Assembly (NCBI GenBank): GCA_009921265.1 | Contig: RFYV01000006.1 | Span: forward strand, 1-64,000 | Direction of reading: 5' to 3' | DNA: 64,000 bases | Source of the DNA: Betaproteobacteria bacterium | Lineage (GTDB): Bacteria > Pseudomonadota > Gammaproteobacteria > Burkholderiales > Burkholderiaceae_C | Shown here: one piece after another, positions 29,364 through 36,872 of the stretch | Layout of the letters: each line of letters starts with the position of its first letter | Position numbering within the stretch: position 1 is the stretch's first letter | The notes under the pieces: generated by a model | What the model was told of the DNA's origin: nothing | What the model saw: only the letters and a program-made list of their open reading frames with translations | The model's database searches: none | Made by a program: the position numbers and the translations under genes

Positions 29364-29957
29364 ATGCAAGATTTGGAGCAAGAATTATTGTCAACGGCCG
29401 CGCGATTTATTGTGGAAGAAGGCTTGAGCTATCAAGCCAGCAAAAAACGCGCGGTTAAATTATTGGGTTTGCCTTTGCGTACCGCATTGCCCAACAACGA
29501 TGACCTCGAAGAGCATGTAAGAGAGTACATCGCCTTGTTTTGTTCGGATACGCAACCTGGCGAGTTACTGGCTTTGCGTCAATTGGCGGTTGTTTGGATG
29601 CGTCGACTTGAAGAGTTCAAGCCGCACTTGGCTGGCGCAGTTTGGCGCGGAATGGCCACGCGCTTGAACGATATTCATCTCCAATTGTTTTGTGATGACT
29701 CCAAATCGGCAGAAATCAAATTGATTGATCAAGGTGTTTCCTATGATGTAAACCCCTCTTCGGGTATTCATGGCCAAACTGTTGATGTGCTGAGTTTGAG
29801 CAGTTGGTGCGAACCTCTCAACGAATATGTGGGCGTCCATCTTTCTATCTATGATTTGGACGATATTCGAGGAGCTTTGCAACCCGACTCCAAAGGTTTG
29901 ACCAAAAGTGGTTCGCTCAAAAGTCTTGAGCTTTTATTGAAAGATACCCATGAATAA
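29364..29957 (+). CDS. Conserved hypothetical protein, found beside mpl in Burkholderiales
   Basis: A 197-residue soluble protein without signal peptide or membrane span. The N-terminus (ARFIVEEGLSYQASKKRAVKLLGLP) is helical and rich in Lys, the middle contains LAGAVWRGMATRLNDIHLQLFCDDSKSAEIKLIDQGVSYDV, followed by DVLSLSSWCEPLNEYVGVHLSIYDLDDIRGAL. The LNDIHLQLFCDDSKSAE element with two Asp hints at a nucleotidyltransferase-like site, but this is only a resemblance. I recognise the neighbourhood (mpl, this gene, tlpA) as common in betaproteobacteria, without a known function. Start at ATG 29364; the end overlaps tlpA by eight bases. Confidence 0.7.
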   Translation: MQDLEQELLSTAARFIVEEGLSYQASKKRAVKLLGLPLRTALPNNDDLEEHVREYIALFCSDTQPGELLALRQLAVVWMRRLEEFKPHLAGAVWRGMATRLNDIHLQLFCDDSKSAEIKLIDQGVSYDVNPSSGIHGQTVDVLSLSSWCEPLNEYVGVHLSIYDLDDIRGALQPDSKGLTKSGSLKSLELLLKDTHE

Positions 29958-30495
29958 TGAGTTGACGGGCGATTCGAAGAGCCATTTGCTTCAAAGAAGA
30001 GGTTTGATGGCGGGCGTAGCGCTCTTGTCGGCCTTGGGTGGATATGGTTTGTGGCGCTTGAGTCAGCCCGAGCAATTGGACGCGGATACAGAAAAAAAAC
30101 TATGGTCTTCGGTGTTTGATACGCCTGATGGCAGCAGCTTGAGTCTTCAAGATCTGAAGGGAAAGCCCTTGGTGATTAATTTCTGGGCAACTTGGTGTGC
30201 GCCTTGTGTCGAGGAAATGCCTCTAATTAACGCTTTCTATCAACAAAAAAAGTCTAAAAGTTGGCAAGTTGTAGGCTTAGCCATTGATCAACCCAGTTCG
30301 GTTAAAAATTTTTTAAGCCAATACCCTGTTGAGTATCTGGTGGGCTTGGCGGGTTTAGAGGGGACTGAGCTTGCAAAAAACTTAGGAAATTTGGCGGGCG
30401 GATTACCGTTTACTGTGGTTTTAAATGCAAATGGGAGCATTTTGGCCAAAAAATTAGGTAAATTAAACGCAAATGACATCAAAAATTGGGTTTGA
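29950..30495 (+). CDS. TlpA-family membrane-anchored thioredoxin-like protein
   Basis: A thiol-disulfide oxidoreductase facing the periplasm. After a basic N-terminus (LLQRRG) there is one hydrophobic segment (about residues 18-33), then an AhpC/TSA-type thioredoxin fold with SLQDLKGKPLVINFWATWCAPCVEEMPLINAFY. The redox motif is WCAPC (Cys at about residues 83 and 86), typical of TlpA/ResA/CcmG. The cis-Pro region GGLPFTVVLNANG is present. It may serve cytochrome c maturation or general reduction of periplasmic thiols; partners are not in the window except a CcsA/YpjD-type protein at 40897. Confidence 0.87.
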   Translation: MNNELTGDSKSHLLQRRGLMAGVALLSALGGYGLWRLSQPEQLDADTEKKLWSSVFDTPDGSSLSLQDLKGKPLVINFWATWCAPCVEEMPLINAFYQQKKSKSWQVVGLAIDQPSSVKNFLSQYPVEYLVGLAGLEGTELAKNLGNLAGGLPFTVVLNANGSILAKKLGKLNANDIKNWV

Positions 30496-30580
30496 TCGGT
30501 GCACTAATTTGAGTTGATTTCTCAAAACAGGCGTTTTTTGGTGTAAATTCGCACTTTCTTATTAGCAAAGACACTAACTC

Positions 30581-31045
30581 ATGGATTTAAGAAAGCTCAA
30601 GACGCTCATCGACCTGGTGGCCGACTCCAACATTACCGAACTTGAAATCACTGAAGCTGAAGGAAAGGTCAGAATTGTCAAAAGCGGATCGCAAGCAGCC
30701 GCAACAACCGCGGCGCCCATGCAAATCGTCATTCCAGCCGCACCCTTGGTGGCTCAGCCTGCGGCCACTGCATCAAAATCACCCATTGCTTCTGCTGATG
30801 CCCCTCAATCTGGGCAAATTGTTAAATCCCCCATGGTTGGGACTTTTTATCGCTCAGCCAGTCCTGGCGGCAAACCATTTGTTGAGGTGGGCGACTCCAT
30901 CAAGCAAGGTGACACCATTTGTATTATTGAGGCCATGAAAATCCTCAATGAAATTGAATGCGACTTCACAGGAACCATCACAAAAATATTGGCAGATAAC
31001 GGGCTGGCCGTTGAATACGGCCAGCCTCTTTTTGTGATTGAGTGA
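30581..31045 (+). CDS. accB: AccB, biotin carboxyl carrier protein of acetyl-CoA carboxylase
   Basis: AccB carries the biotin that AccC carboxylates, for malonyl-CoA synthesis. N-terminal [32 protein letters not shown] is typical; an Ala/Pro/Gln-rich linker follows (about residues 45-75); the C-terminal biotinyl domain has [23 protein letters not shown] and the biotinylation site [11 protein letters not shown], where Lys of AMK is modified. The length of 154 residues is normal. The 85-base gap upstream probably holds the promoter of accBC. accC follows after 10 bases. Confidence 0.96.
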   Translation: MDLRKLKTLIDLVADSNITELEITEAEGKVRIVKSGSQAAATTAAPMQIVIPAAPLVAQPAATASKSPIASADAPQSGQIVKSPMVGTFYRSASPGGKPFVEVGDSIKQGDTICIIEAMKILNEIECDFTGTITKILADNGLAVEYGQPLFVIE

Positions 31046-31055
31046 GCCTTTAGCA

Positions 31056-32405
31056 ATGTTCAAAAAAATTCTAATTGCCAATCGTGGAGAGATTGCATTA
31101 CGTATTCAAAGGGCTTGTCGTGAGCTCGGCGTCAAAGCGGTCGTTGTTTACTCCGAAGCCGATCGTGAAGCTAAATATGTCAAATTGGCTGAAGAAGCTG
31201 TTTGTATAGGCCCAGCCCCATCGGCGCAAAGTTATCTCAATATGCCTGCCATTATTTCGGCAGCAGAGGTCACCGATGCAGAAGCAATTCACCCAGGCTA
31301 TGGTTTTTTAAGTGAAAACGCAGACTTTGCGGAGCGCGTCGAAAAAAGTGGCTTTAGCTTTATTGGGCCCACGGCAGAATCCATTCGCATCATGGGCGAC
31401 AAAGTATCGGCCAAACAAGCGATGATCAAAGCTGGCGTTCCGTGTGTGCCTGGATCTGAGGGTGAATTGTCCGATGACCCCGTTGCAATACGCCGCATGG
31501 CAAAGTCAGTCGGCTACCCCGTCATTATCAAAGCGACAGGTGGCGGTGGCGGGCGCGGTATGCGTGTGGTGCATACAGAGGCTGCACTGATTCATGCAGT
31601 TCAAACCACCAAAGCAGAAGCAGGTGCGGCCTTTGGCAATCCTGCGGTTTATATGGAAAAGTTTTTACAAAACCCACGCCATATCGAGATTCAAATCATT
31701 GCGGATAAATTTAAAAATGCGGTTTATTTGGGTGAGCGCGATTGCTCTATGCAAAGACGCCACCAAAAAGTCATTGAAGAAGGTCCTGCACCTGGCATCG
31801 CTCGGAAATTAATCGAAAAAATCGGCGAGCGTTGTGTGGCTGCTTGCAAAAAAATCGGATATCGTGGTGCTGGCACCTTTGAATTTTTATACGAAAGCGG
31901 TGAGTTCTATTTCATCGAAATGAATACGCGCGTTCAAGTTGAGCATCCCGTCACAGAATTTATCACGGGCGTGGATATTGTTAGAACGCAAATCATGGTT
32001 GCTGCAGGTCAAAAATTACCCTTCAATCAAAAACAAATTGAAGTGCGTGGACACGCCATTGAATGTCGCATCAATGCAGAGGACCCCTACAAATTCGTGC
32101 CTTCACCTGGTCGCATCACCACGTGGCATGCGCCAGGTGGTCCGGGCGTGAGGGTTGATTCACATGTGTACACCAATTATTTTGTTCCTCCCAACTATGA
32201 CTCCATGATTGGAAAAATCATTGTTTATGCCGATACACGCGAGCAAGCCATTTTGCGCATGCGAACGGCTTTGTCAGAAACTGTGGTGGAAGGCATTCAA
32301 ACCAATATTCCATTGCATCGAGAAATCATGGTCGATTCAAAATTTATGTCGGGTGGCACCAATATCCATTATTTAGAAGAGTGGTTGGCAACCCACAAGC
32401 GTTAA
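31056..32405 (+). CDS. accC: AccC, biotin carboxylase of acetyl-CoA carboxylase
   Basis: AccC carboxylates AccB-bound biotin with ATP and bicarbonate. The sequence starts [25 protein letters not shown], with [14 protein letters not shown], the ATP-grasp glycine loop [50 protein letters not shown] and [14 protein letters not shown]. All are complete and the 449-residue length matches E. coli AccC. I start at ATG 31056, since residues before it in the open frame are not conserved. Next, prmA, follows after four bases, an order usual in Burkholderiales. Confidence 0.97.
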   Translation: MFKKILIANRGEIALRIQRACRELGVKAVVVYSEADREAKYVKLAEEAVCIGPAPSAQSYLNMPAIISAAEVTDAEAIHPGYGFLSENADFAERVEKSGFSFIGPTAESIRIMGDKVSAKQAMIKAGVPCVPGSEGELSDDPVAIRRMAKSVGYPVIIKATGGGGGRGMRVVHTEAALIHAVQTTKAEAGAAFGNPAVYMEKFLQNPRHIEIQIIADKFKNAVYLGERDCSMQRRHQKVIEEGPAPGIARKLIEKIGERCVAACKKIGYRGAGTFEFLYESGEFYFIEMNTRVQVEHPVTEFITGVDIVRTQIMVAAGQKLPFNQKQIEVRGHAIECRINAEDPYKFVPSPGRITTWHAPGGPGVRVDSHVYTNYFVPPNYDSMIGKIIVYADTREQAILRMRTALSETVVEGIQTNIPLHREIMVDSKFMSGGTNIHYLEEWLATHKR

Positions 32406-32409
32406 TGTT

Positions 32410-33294
32410 ATGTTTGAGATCTGCATTCTGTCACCGCAAGATCAAGTAGAAATCATTAGCGATGCGTTGATGGTACTAGATGCGTGTAGTCTGTACATCG
32501 AAGACGCAGACGCGCATACAGACGCAGAACTGGCTTTGTTTGGTGAACCAGGCATGCCACAGCATCAAGCGGGTTGGATTCATTCACGCGTTATTGCATT
32601 ATTCAATGAAAAAGAAGACGCAGAGCAAGCGTCGCAATGGCTCACTCAGCAAGAATTCATGGCGCAGTGCAAAATTTTGCAAGTCTCGCAAGTGCCCGAA
32701 CAAGACTGGGTGCGATTAACGCAATCGCAGTTTACGCCTGTTTCTATTACAGAAGATTTTTGGATTGTTCCCACGTGGCATCAGCCTCCCGCGCAGGCCA
32801 AAATCATGATTCGATTAGACCCAGGGCTTGCATTTGGTACGGGCACGCATCCAACTACGAGCATGTGCTTGCGATGGATTGCGCAACATATTCAATCTCC
32901 ACAGCGCGTTCTTGATTATGGTTGTGGTTCGGGCATCTTGGCGATTGGCGCTTACTTGCACGGTGCAAAACAAGTCGACGCGGTTGACATCGATCCTGAA
33001 GCATTGGTTGCCACTCAAAACAATGCGCTTGCCAATCATTGCGTGATTCAATCGGGCTTGCCTGATCAATGCATGGGTCCCTATGATGTTGTGTTGGCCA
33101 ATATTTTGGCCTCGCCCCTCAAAGTGCTGGCGCCTTTGTTGTGTGAGCAAGTACAGGCCAAGGGGCATTTGGTATTAGCGGGTATTTTGTCTCGACAAGC
33201 CGAAGAACTCCAACAAGCCTATCAACCTTATTTAAATTTGCGAGTGCACGACGAGCAAGAAGGTTGGATTTTGATGACTTCAACAAAGTCATGA
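32410..33294 (+). CDS. prmA: PrmA, ribosomal protein L11 methyltransferase
   Basis: PrmA trimethylates lysines and the N-terminus of ribosomal protein L11. The SAM-dependent domain shows IRLDPGLAFGTGTHPTTSMCLRW, VLDYGCGSGILAIGAYLHGAKQVDAVDIDPEAL and VVLANILASPL, all PrmA signatures. The N-terminal L11-recognition domain (about residues 1-100) is less conserved. Length 294 is normal. The stop overlaps the next start as ATGA. Confidence 0.95.
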   Translation: MFEICILSPQDQVEIISDALMVLDACSLYIEDADAHTDAELALFGEPGMPQHQAGWIHSRVIALFNEKEDAEQASQWLTQQEFMAQCKILQVSQVPEQDWVRLTQSQFTPVSITEDFWIVPTWHQPPAQAKIMIRLDPGLAFGTGTHPTTSMCLRWIAQHIQSPQRVLDYGCGSGILAIGAYLHGAKQVDAVDIDPEALVATQNNALANHCVIQSGLPDQCMGPYDVVLANILASPLKVLAPLLCEQVQAKGHLVLAGILSRQAEELQQAYQPYLNLRVHDEQEGWILMTSTKS

Positions 33295-33965
33295 ATTTTA
33301 TTACCCGTTGTCCCGAATGCAAAACTGCATTTCATCTACAAGCCGAGCAGTTAAGCGCTGCCAATGGTTGGGTTAGATGTGGCGCGTGTGATCACAGTTT
33401 TGAAGCCGATAAAAATTTATATGAACTAACCGATGAGCCTTGGCCCGATTTATCCTTGGGTGCCGCAGAAGAAAAACCAACTCTCAAAACGAAATCCAAA
33501 TCAGGTCTGTTTTTAAAAAGTTTGATTGTTTTAGCTATTACGGGTTTAGTTGTGGGGTTGCTTTTACAAATCGCTTTGGTTCAACGCAATTGGATCGCGG
33601 CCGTTGAGCCCAGCCTAAGTCCATGGCTTACTAAATTGTGCGATTGTCAATTGCAATGGCCAATGGACGCCAAGGCCGTGCATATCGAAAGCAGTCGTTT
33701 TGAGCTGCAAGAAGACGGTCGTTATTTGATGGAGTTTCAACTCAAAAATACGCTATCCTTTCCCCTCTCTACGCCTTCCATCGAATTACAATTAACTAAT
33801 TCAGATGACCAAGTGGTCGTTCAAAAAATTATTCGACCCGAACAACTGGGCCTCACGGATATGTTGCGACCGCAAAGAAATCAACTTGCAAAATTGATTT
33901 TTACTTTAAATGAATCGCTACCTGTTGAAGTGGTGGGTTTTAAGGTTGAATTGTTTTATCCATAA
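33291..33965 (+). CDS. Zinc-ribbon (MJ0042-type) DUF3426 membrane protein
   Basis: The first 45 residues form a zinc ribbon, FITRCPECKTAFHLQAEQL ... WVRCGACDHSF, with two CxxC pairs. A polar linker, one membrane span (about residues 72-95, SLIVLAITGLVVGLLLQIAL) and a C-terminal DUF3426 domain follow (VHIESSRFELQEDGRYLMEFQLKN ... LPVEVVGFKVELFYP). The function of the family is unknown; the location after prmA is conserved in betaproteobacteria. I start at ATG 33291, overlapping prmA by four bases, 224 residues. Confidence 0.86.
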   Translation: MNFITRCPECKTAFHLQAEQLSAANGWVRCGACDHSFEADKNLYELTDEPWPDLSLGAAEEKPTLKTKSKSGLFLKSLIVLAITGLVVGLLLQIALVQRNWIAAVEPSLSPWLTKLCDCQLQWPMDAKAVHIESSRFELQEDGRYLMEFQLKNTLSFPLSTPSIELQLTNSDDQVVVQKIIRPEQLGLTDMLRPQRNQLAKLIFTLNESLPVEVVGFKVELFYP

Positions 33966-33982
33966 TTAAAAAGGATTTTTAA

Positions 33983-34879
33983 ATGGCTGCGCTTATTTGT
34001 GGTTCTCTGGCATTTGACACCATCATGTCATTTGAAGGTCGATTTGCAGAACAAATCTTGCCCGATCAATTGCATATTCTCAATGTTTCTTTTTTGGTGC
34101 CTGCGTTGCGTCGAGACTTTGGTGGTTGTGCAGGCAATATTGCATACAGCATGAAATTGTTGGGCGGTGAACCCTTGGTCATGGCTACATTGGGAAGTGA
34201 TGGTGAAAGCTATCTCCAACGCATCAAAAATTTGGGCCTTTCAACCAAGCATGTTCAAACAGTGTCTGATCATTACACTGCACAAGCGATGATCATGACC
34301 GATCGCGACAATAATCAAATTACAGCTTTTCATCCTGGCGCCATGATGCAGGCTCACATCAATCGCATTGAAAAAGATTCAAACATTCGGTTGGGTATTG
34401 TGTCACCCGATGGACGTGATGCGATGCTGATGCATGCTGAACAATTTGCGCATGCAGACATTCCATTTGTTTTTGATCCGGGTCAAGGGTTGCCAATGTT
34501 TGATGGGGCTGATCTCAATCGATTCATCGATCAAGCCACATGGGTAACCGTCAATGACTATGAAGGAAAAATGTTGTCTGACCGAACAGGCCAAGACAGC
34601 TCGCAAATCTCTAAACGAGTCAAAGGTTTGATTGTGACTTTGGGTGCGCAGGGCTGTGAAGTTTGGATTGATGGTCATCAAACCATTGTGCCGCCTGCCA
34701 AAGCACAAGCGGTGGTCGATCCAACGGGCTGTGGCGATGCTTGGCGAGGCGCTTTGTTATTTGGTCTTGAAAAGGGATGGTCGCTTGAAAAATGCGCGCA
34801 TTTAGGCAATCAAGTCGGCTCCATCAAAATTGCAAGCAAAGGTCCTCAAAACTATTCGCTTGACGGTCTGAAGAAATAA
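33983..34879 (+). CDS. PfkB-family sugar/nucleoside kinase
   Basis: The 298-residue protein has the ribokinase fold: N-terminal LICGSLAFDTIMSFEGRF, the substrate region FGGCAGNIAYSMKLLGGEPLVMATLGSDGESY and the C-terminal PfkB signature VVDPTGCGDAWRGALLFGL, where the Asp is the catalytic base and the usual GAGD reads GCGD. Betaproteobacterial homologues are often labelled adenosine kinase or carbohydrate kinase; the substrate cannot be determined from sequence. It begins 17 bases after the DUF3426 gene and ends at a strong terminator. Confidence 0.87.
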   Translation: MAALICGSLAFDTIMSFEGRFAEQILPDQLHILNVSFLVPALRRDFGGCAGNIAYSMKLLGGEPLVMATLGSDGESYLQRIKNLGLSTKHVQTVSDHYTAQAMIMTDRDNNQITAFHPGAMMQAHINRIEKDSNIRLGIVSPDGRDAMLMHAEQFAHADIPFVFDPGQGLPMFDGADLNRFIDQATWVTVNDYEGKMLSDRTGQDSSQISKRVKGLIVTLGAQGCEVWIDGHQTIVPPAKAQAVVDPTGCGDAWRGALLFGLEKGWSLEKCAHLGNQVGSIKIASKGPQNYSLDGLKK

Positions 34880-34880
34880 A

Positions 34881-34905
34881 AAAAGCCCGCGATGAGCGGG
34901 CTTTT
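34881..34905. terminator. Bidirectional intrinsic terminator between the PfkB kinase and the H1-like gene
   Basis: AAAAGCCCGC (34881-34890), loop GATGA, GCGGGCTTTT (34896-34905) make a perfect ten-pair stem whose outer ends give a T run in both directions. It lies one base after the kinase stop and 23 bases past the end of the convergent H1-like gene, so it can serve both. Confidence 0.92.
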
Positions 34906-34928
34906 GAATGTGCCACTGATGGTTAAGA

Positions 34929-35378
34929 TCAGGGTCTGCTGGCTGTAGGAAATGGCCACGCTGCCTGAGGGTTGAGCGTGGTTTGTGCTACAGGTGCAGC
35001 ATGCAAGGGTGCAGTTGCCTTAACTACTGGTTTGTGAGCGACGGCCGGAGGTGCTGGCTTTTTTGCCACTGGTTTTTTTGCGGCCGGTTTGCTCGCTACT
35101 ACTTTTTTAGCCACTTTTTTAACTGGCTTTTTTGCTGCTGGTTTCTTCGCTGCTACTTTTTTGGCGGCTGGTTTTTTTGCAGTCACTTTTTTAACTGGCT
35201 TTTTTGCTGCTGGTTTTTTAGCAACTTTTTTAGCTGGTTTTTTTGCGACTGACTTTTTGACGACTTTCTTTGCTGCCGGTTTCTTAGTAGCTACTTTTTT
35301 GACGGCAGGCTTTTTCTTAGCTGCCACTTTTTTCTTTGCTGGGGCCTTTTTTGCGCCCGCTTTTTTTGCAGTTGCCAT
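34929..35378 (-). CDS. Histone H1-like Lys/Ala/Pro-rich DNA-binding protein
   Basis: This 149-residue protein is almost entirely KKPAAKK/KKVAKK repeats up to about residue 110, followed by a Pro/Val-rich tail ending LNPQAAWPFPTASRP. Similar basic, H1-like proteins occur in Burkholderiales, including Bordetella BpH1, and condense DNA non-specifically. No folded domain is visible. A clear ribosome site TAGGAG precedes ATG 35378. Upstream, 35415-35533 is strongly folded. The same type of repeat makes up the first 125 residues of DksA at 356. The reading frame is certain by start, stop and composition; the opposite-strand frames are composition shadows. Confidence 0.85.
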   Translation of the reverse strand: MATAKKAGAKKAPAKKKVAAKKKPAVKKVATKKPAAKKVVKKSVAKKPAKKVAKKPAAKKPVKKVTAKKPAAKKVAAKKPAAKKPVKKVAKKVVASKPAAKKPVAKKPAPPAVAHKPVVKATAPLHAAPVAQTTLNPQAAWPFPTASRP

Positions 35379-35414
35379 TGTTTTCTCCTAGATCGTGAGA
35401 TCGTTGGTTCGAGG

Positions 35415-35533
35415 CACTTGAAAACCTGCAAGAGGTTTCAAGTGATTCAAGGAGTTGAATCCGGGTTCAGCTCCTTGAACGGGTTGTGTTCTCACCGACA
35501 ACTTTTGAAAGTTGAGAGAGATTAGGTGAGAAC
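35415..35533 (-). other. Three consecutive hairpins upstream of the H1-like gene, possible structured 5' leader
   Basis: Between nrdB and the H1-like gene three inverted repeats follow one another: CACTTGAAAACCT/AGGTTTCAAGTG (35415-35444, twelve pairs, one bulge); TTCAAGGAGTTGAA/TTCAGCTCCTTGAA (35446-35479, fourteen pairs with one mismatch); and GTTCTCACC/GGTGAGAAC (35488-35533) enclosing CAACTTT/AAAGTTG. None is followed by a T run on the minus strand, so they are not ordinary terminators. They would form the leader RNA of the H1-like gene or a small RNA. I recognise no known riboswitch. Confidence 0.6.
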
Positions 35534-35554
35534 AAATTACAAACACAGTGAGTG

Positions 35555-36748
35555 TTAATCCCAGGAAAGTGCGCCACCTGTTTGATACTCGATCACACGA
35601 GTTTCAAAGAAGTTGCGTTCTTTTTTCAGATCAATCATTTCGCTCATCCATGGGAAGGGATTTTCTTCGTTAGGAAACAAAGGCTCGAGTCCAATTTGTG
35701 TGGCTCGACGATTTGCAATGTAGCGCAGATAGCCCTTAAACATCGATGCATTAAGACCCAATACGCCTCGTGGCATGGTGTCTTCTGCGTATCTGTATTC
35801 GAGTTCAACAGCCGTTTCAAACAATCCAACAATTTCAGCTTTAAATTCAGCGGTCCACAATTGAGGATTTTCAAGTTTAATTTGATTGATCAAATCAATG
35901 CCAAAGTTGCAGTGCATGGATTCATCGCGCAAGATGTATTGGTATTGCTCTGCAGCGCCCGTCATTTTGTTTTGACGACCCAAGGCCAAAATTTGTGTAA
36001 AACCTACATAAAAGAACAGGCCTTCCATGAGGCATGCAAACACAATCAAAGACTTGAGCAGAGTTTGATCGTTTTTGGGGGTGCCCGTATTGAAATGCGG
36101 GTCCATGATCGCATCAATAAACGGAATCAAAAATTCGTCTTTGTCGCGAATCGATTTAACTTCATGGTAGGCGCTAAAAATTTCGCTCTCATCCAAGCCC
36201 AACGATTCCACAATGTATTGGTAAGCGTGGGTATGAATCGCTTCTTCAAATGCTTGACGCAACAAAAACTGACGGCATTCGGGAGCTGTGATGTGGCGAT
36301 AGGTACCCAAAACAATATTGTTGGCGGCCAAAGAGTCTGCGGTTACAAAAAACCCAAGGTTGCGCTTGACCAAGCGACGCTCGTCTTCGGTCAATCCATT
36401 GGGATCTTTCCAAAGTGCAATATCACGCGTCATATTAACTTCTTGCGGCATCCAATGGTTGGCACAAGTAGCTAAATATTTTTCCCAGGCCCATTTGTAT
36501 TTAAAGGGGACCAGTTGATTAACGTCTGTTTGTCCGTTGATGATGCGTTTATCAGCCGCATTGACGCGACGTGAGATCTCTTTTTCAAGAGGCTTGTCTG
36601 CAGAGGCTACAACGGTAGGAGAAGGAATGGGGGCTCCATCATTGAGCATTCGTGGTGCAGGGCTGAGAGAGGGCGCTGTATCCGCCATGTTGGTATGCAT
36701 ACCATTGGCTGGAGGGGTAGGCTTAACTTCTTCGTCCCAGGTCAACAT
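35555..36748 (-). CDS. nrdB: NrdB, class Ia ribonucleotide reductase beta subunit
   Basis: NrdB holds the diiron-tyrosyl radical used by NrdA to reduce ribonucleotides. The ligand-bearing helices are seen in [36 protein letters not shown] (Glu, His and the radical Tyr in the EExxHxxxY arrangement) and [17 protein letters not shown]. The 397-residue length and the N-terminal Pro-rich region fit betaproteobacterial NrdB. It lies downstream of nrdA (124 bases) on the same strand and is expected to share its NrdR-controlled promoter. Confidence 0.95.
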   Translation of the reverse strand: MLTWDEEVKPTPPANGMHTNMADTAPSLSPAPRMLNDGAPIPSPTVVASADKPLEKEISRRVNAADKRIINGQTDVNQLVPFKYKWAWEKYLATCANHWMPQEVNMTRDIALWKDPNGLTEDERRLVKRNLGFFVTADSLAANNIVLGTYRHITAPECRQFLLRQAFEEAIHTHAYQYIVESLGLDESEIFSAYHEVKSIRDKDEFLIPFIDAIMDPHFNTGTPKNDQTLLKSLIVFACLMEGLFFYVGFTQILALGRQNKMTGAAEQYQYILRDESMHCNFGIDLINQIKLENPQLWTAEFKAEIVGLFETAVELEYRYAEDTMPRGVLGLNASMFKGYLRYIANRRATQIGLEPLFPNEENPFPWMSEMIDLKKERNFFETRVIEYQTGGALSWD

Positions 36749-36838
36749 AAAAATATTTCCATTAAAGAGATTATCGCAACTTCATGCAAAAAAAGCAAAT
36801 TGCTGATTTGCAAAGTACGCAAACGTTGTTGTTGCATT

Positions 36839-36862
36839 GCATCGTTGCCGAGACAACGATGC
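36839..36862 (-). other. Stem-loop in the nrdA-nrdB intercistronic region
   Basis: GCATCGTTG (36839-36847) and CAACGATGC (36854-36862) form a perfect nine-pair stem with a six-base loop, 11 bases beyond the nrdA stop. No T run follows on the minus strand, so it is more likely an RNA processing or stability element that adjusts NrdA:NrdB ratios than a full terminator. Confidence 0.5.
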
Positions 36863-36872
36863 GGCTTTGAAA

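Noticed and set aside
34983-35391. Plus-strand Phe/Cys/Trp-rich frames opposite the H1-like gene
   Set aside because: Pure antisense of AAA/GCC repeats; the minus-strand gene has a strong ribosome site and a family-like C-terminus.
35552-36475. Long (307-codon) plus-strand frame opposite nrdB
   Set aside because: nrdB is conserved over its whole length on the minus strand with active-site residues; the antisense frame resembles nothing known.
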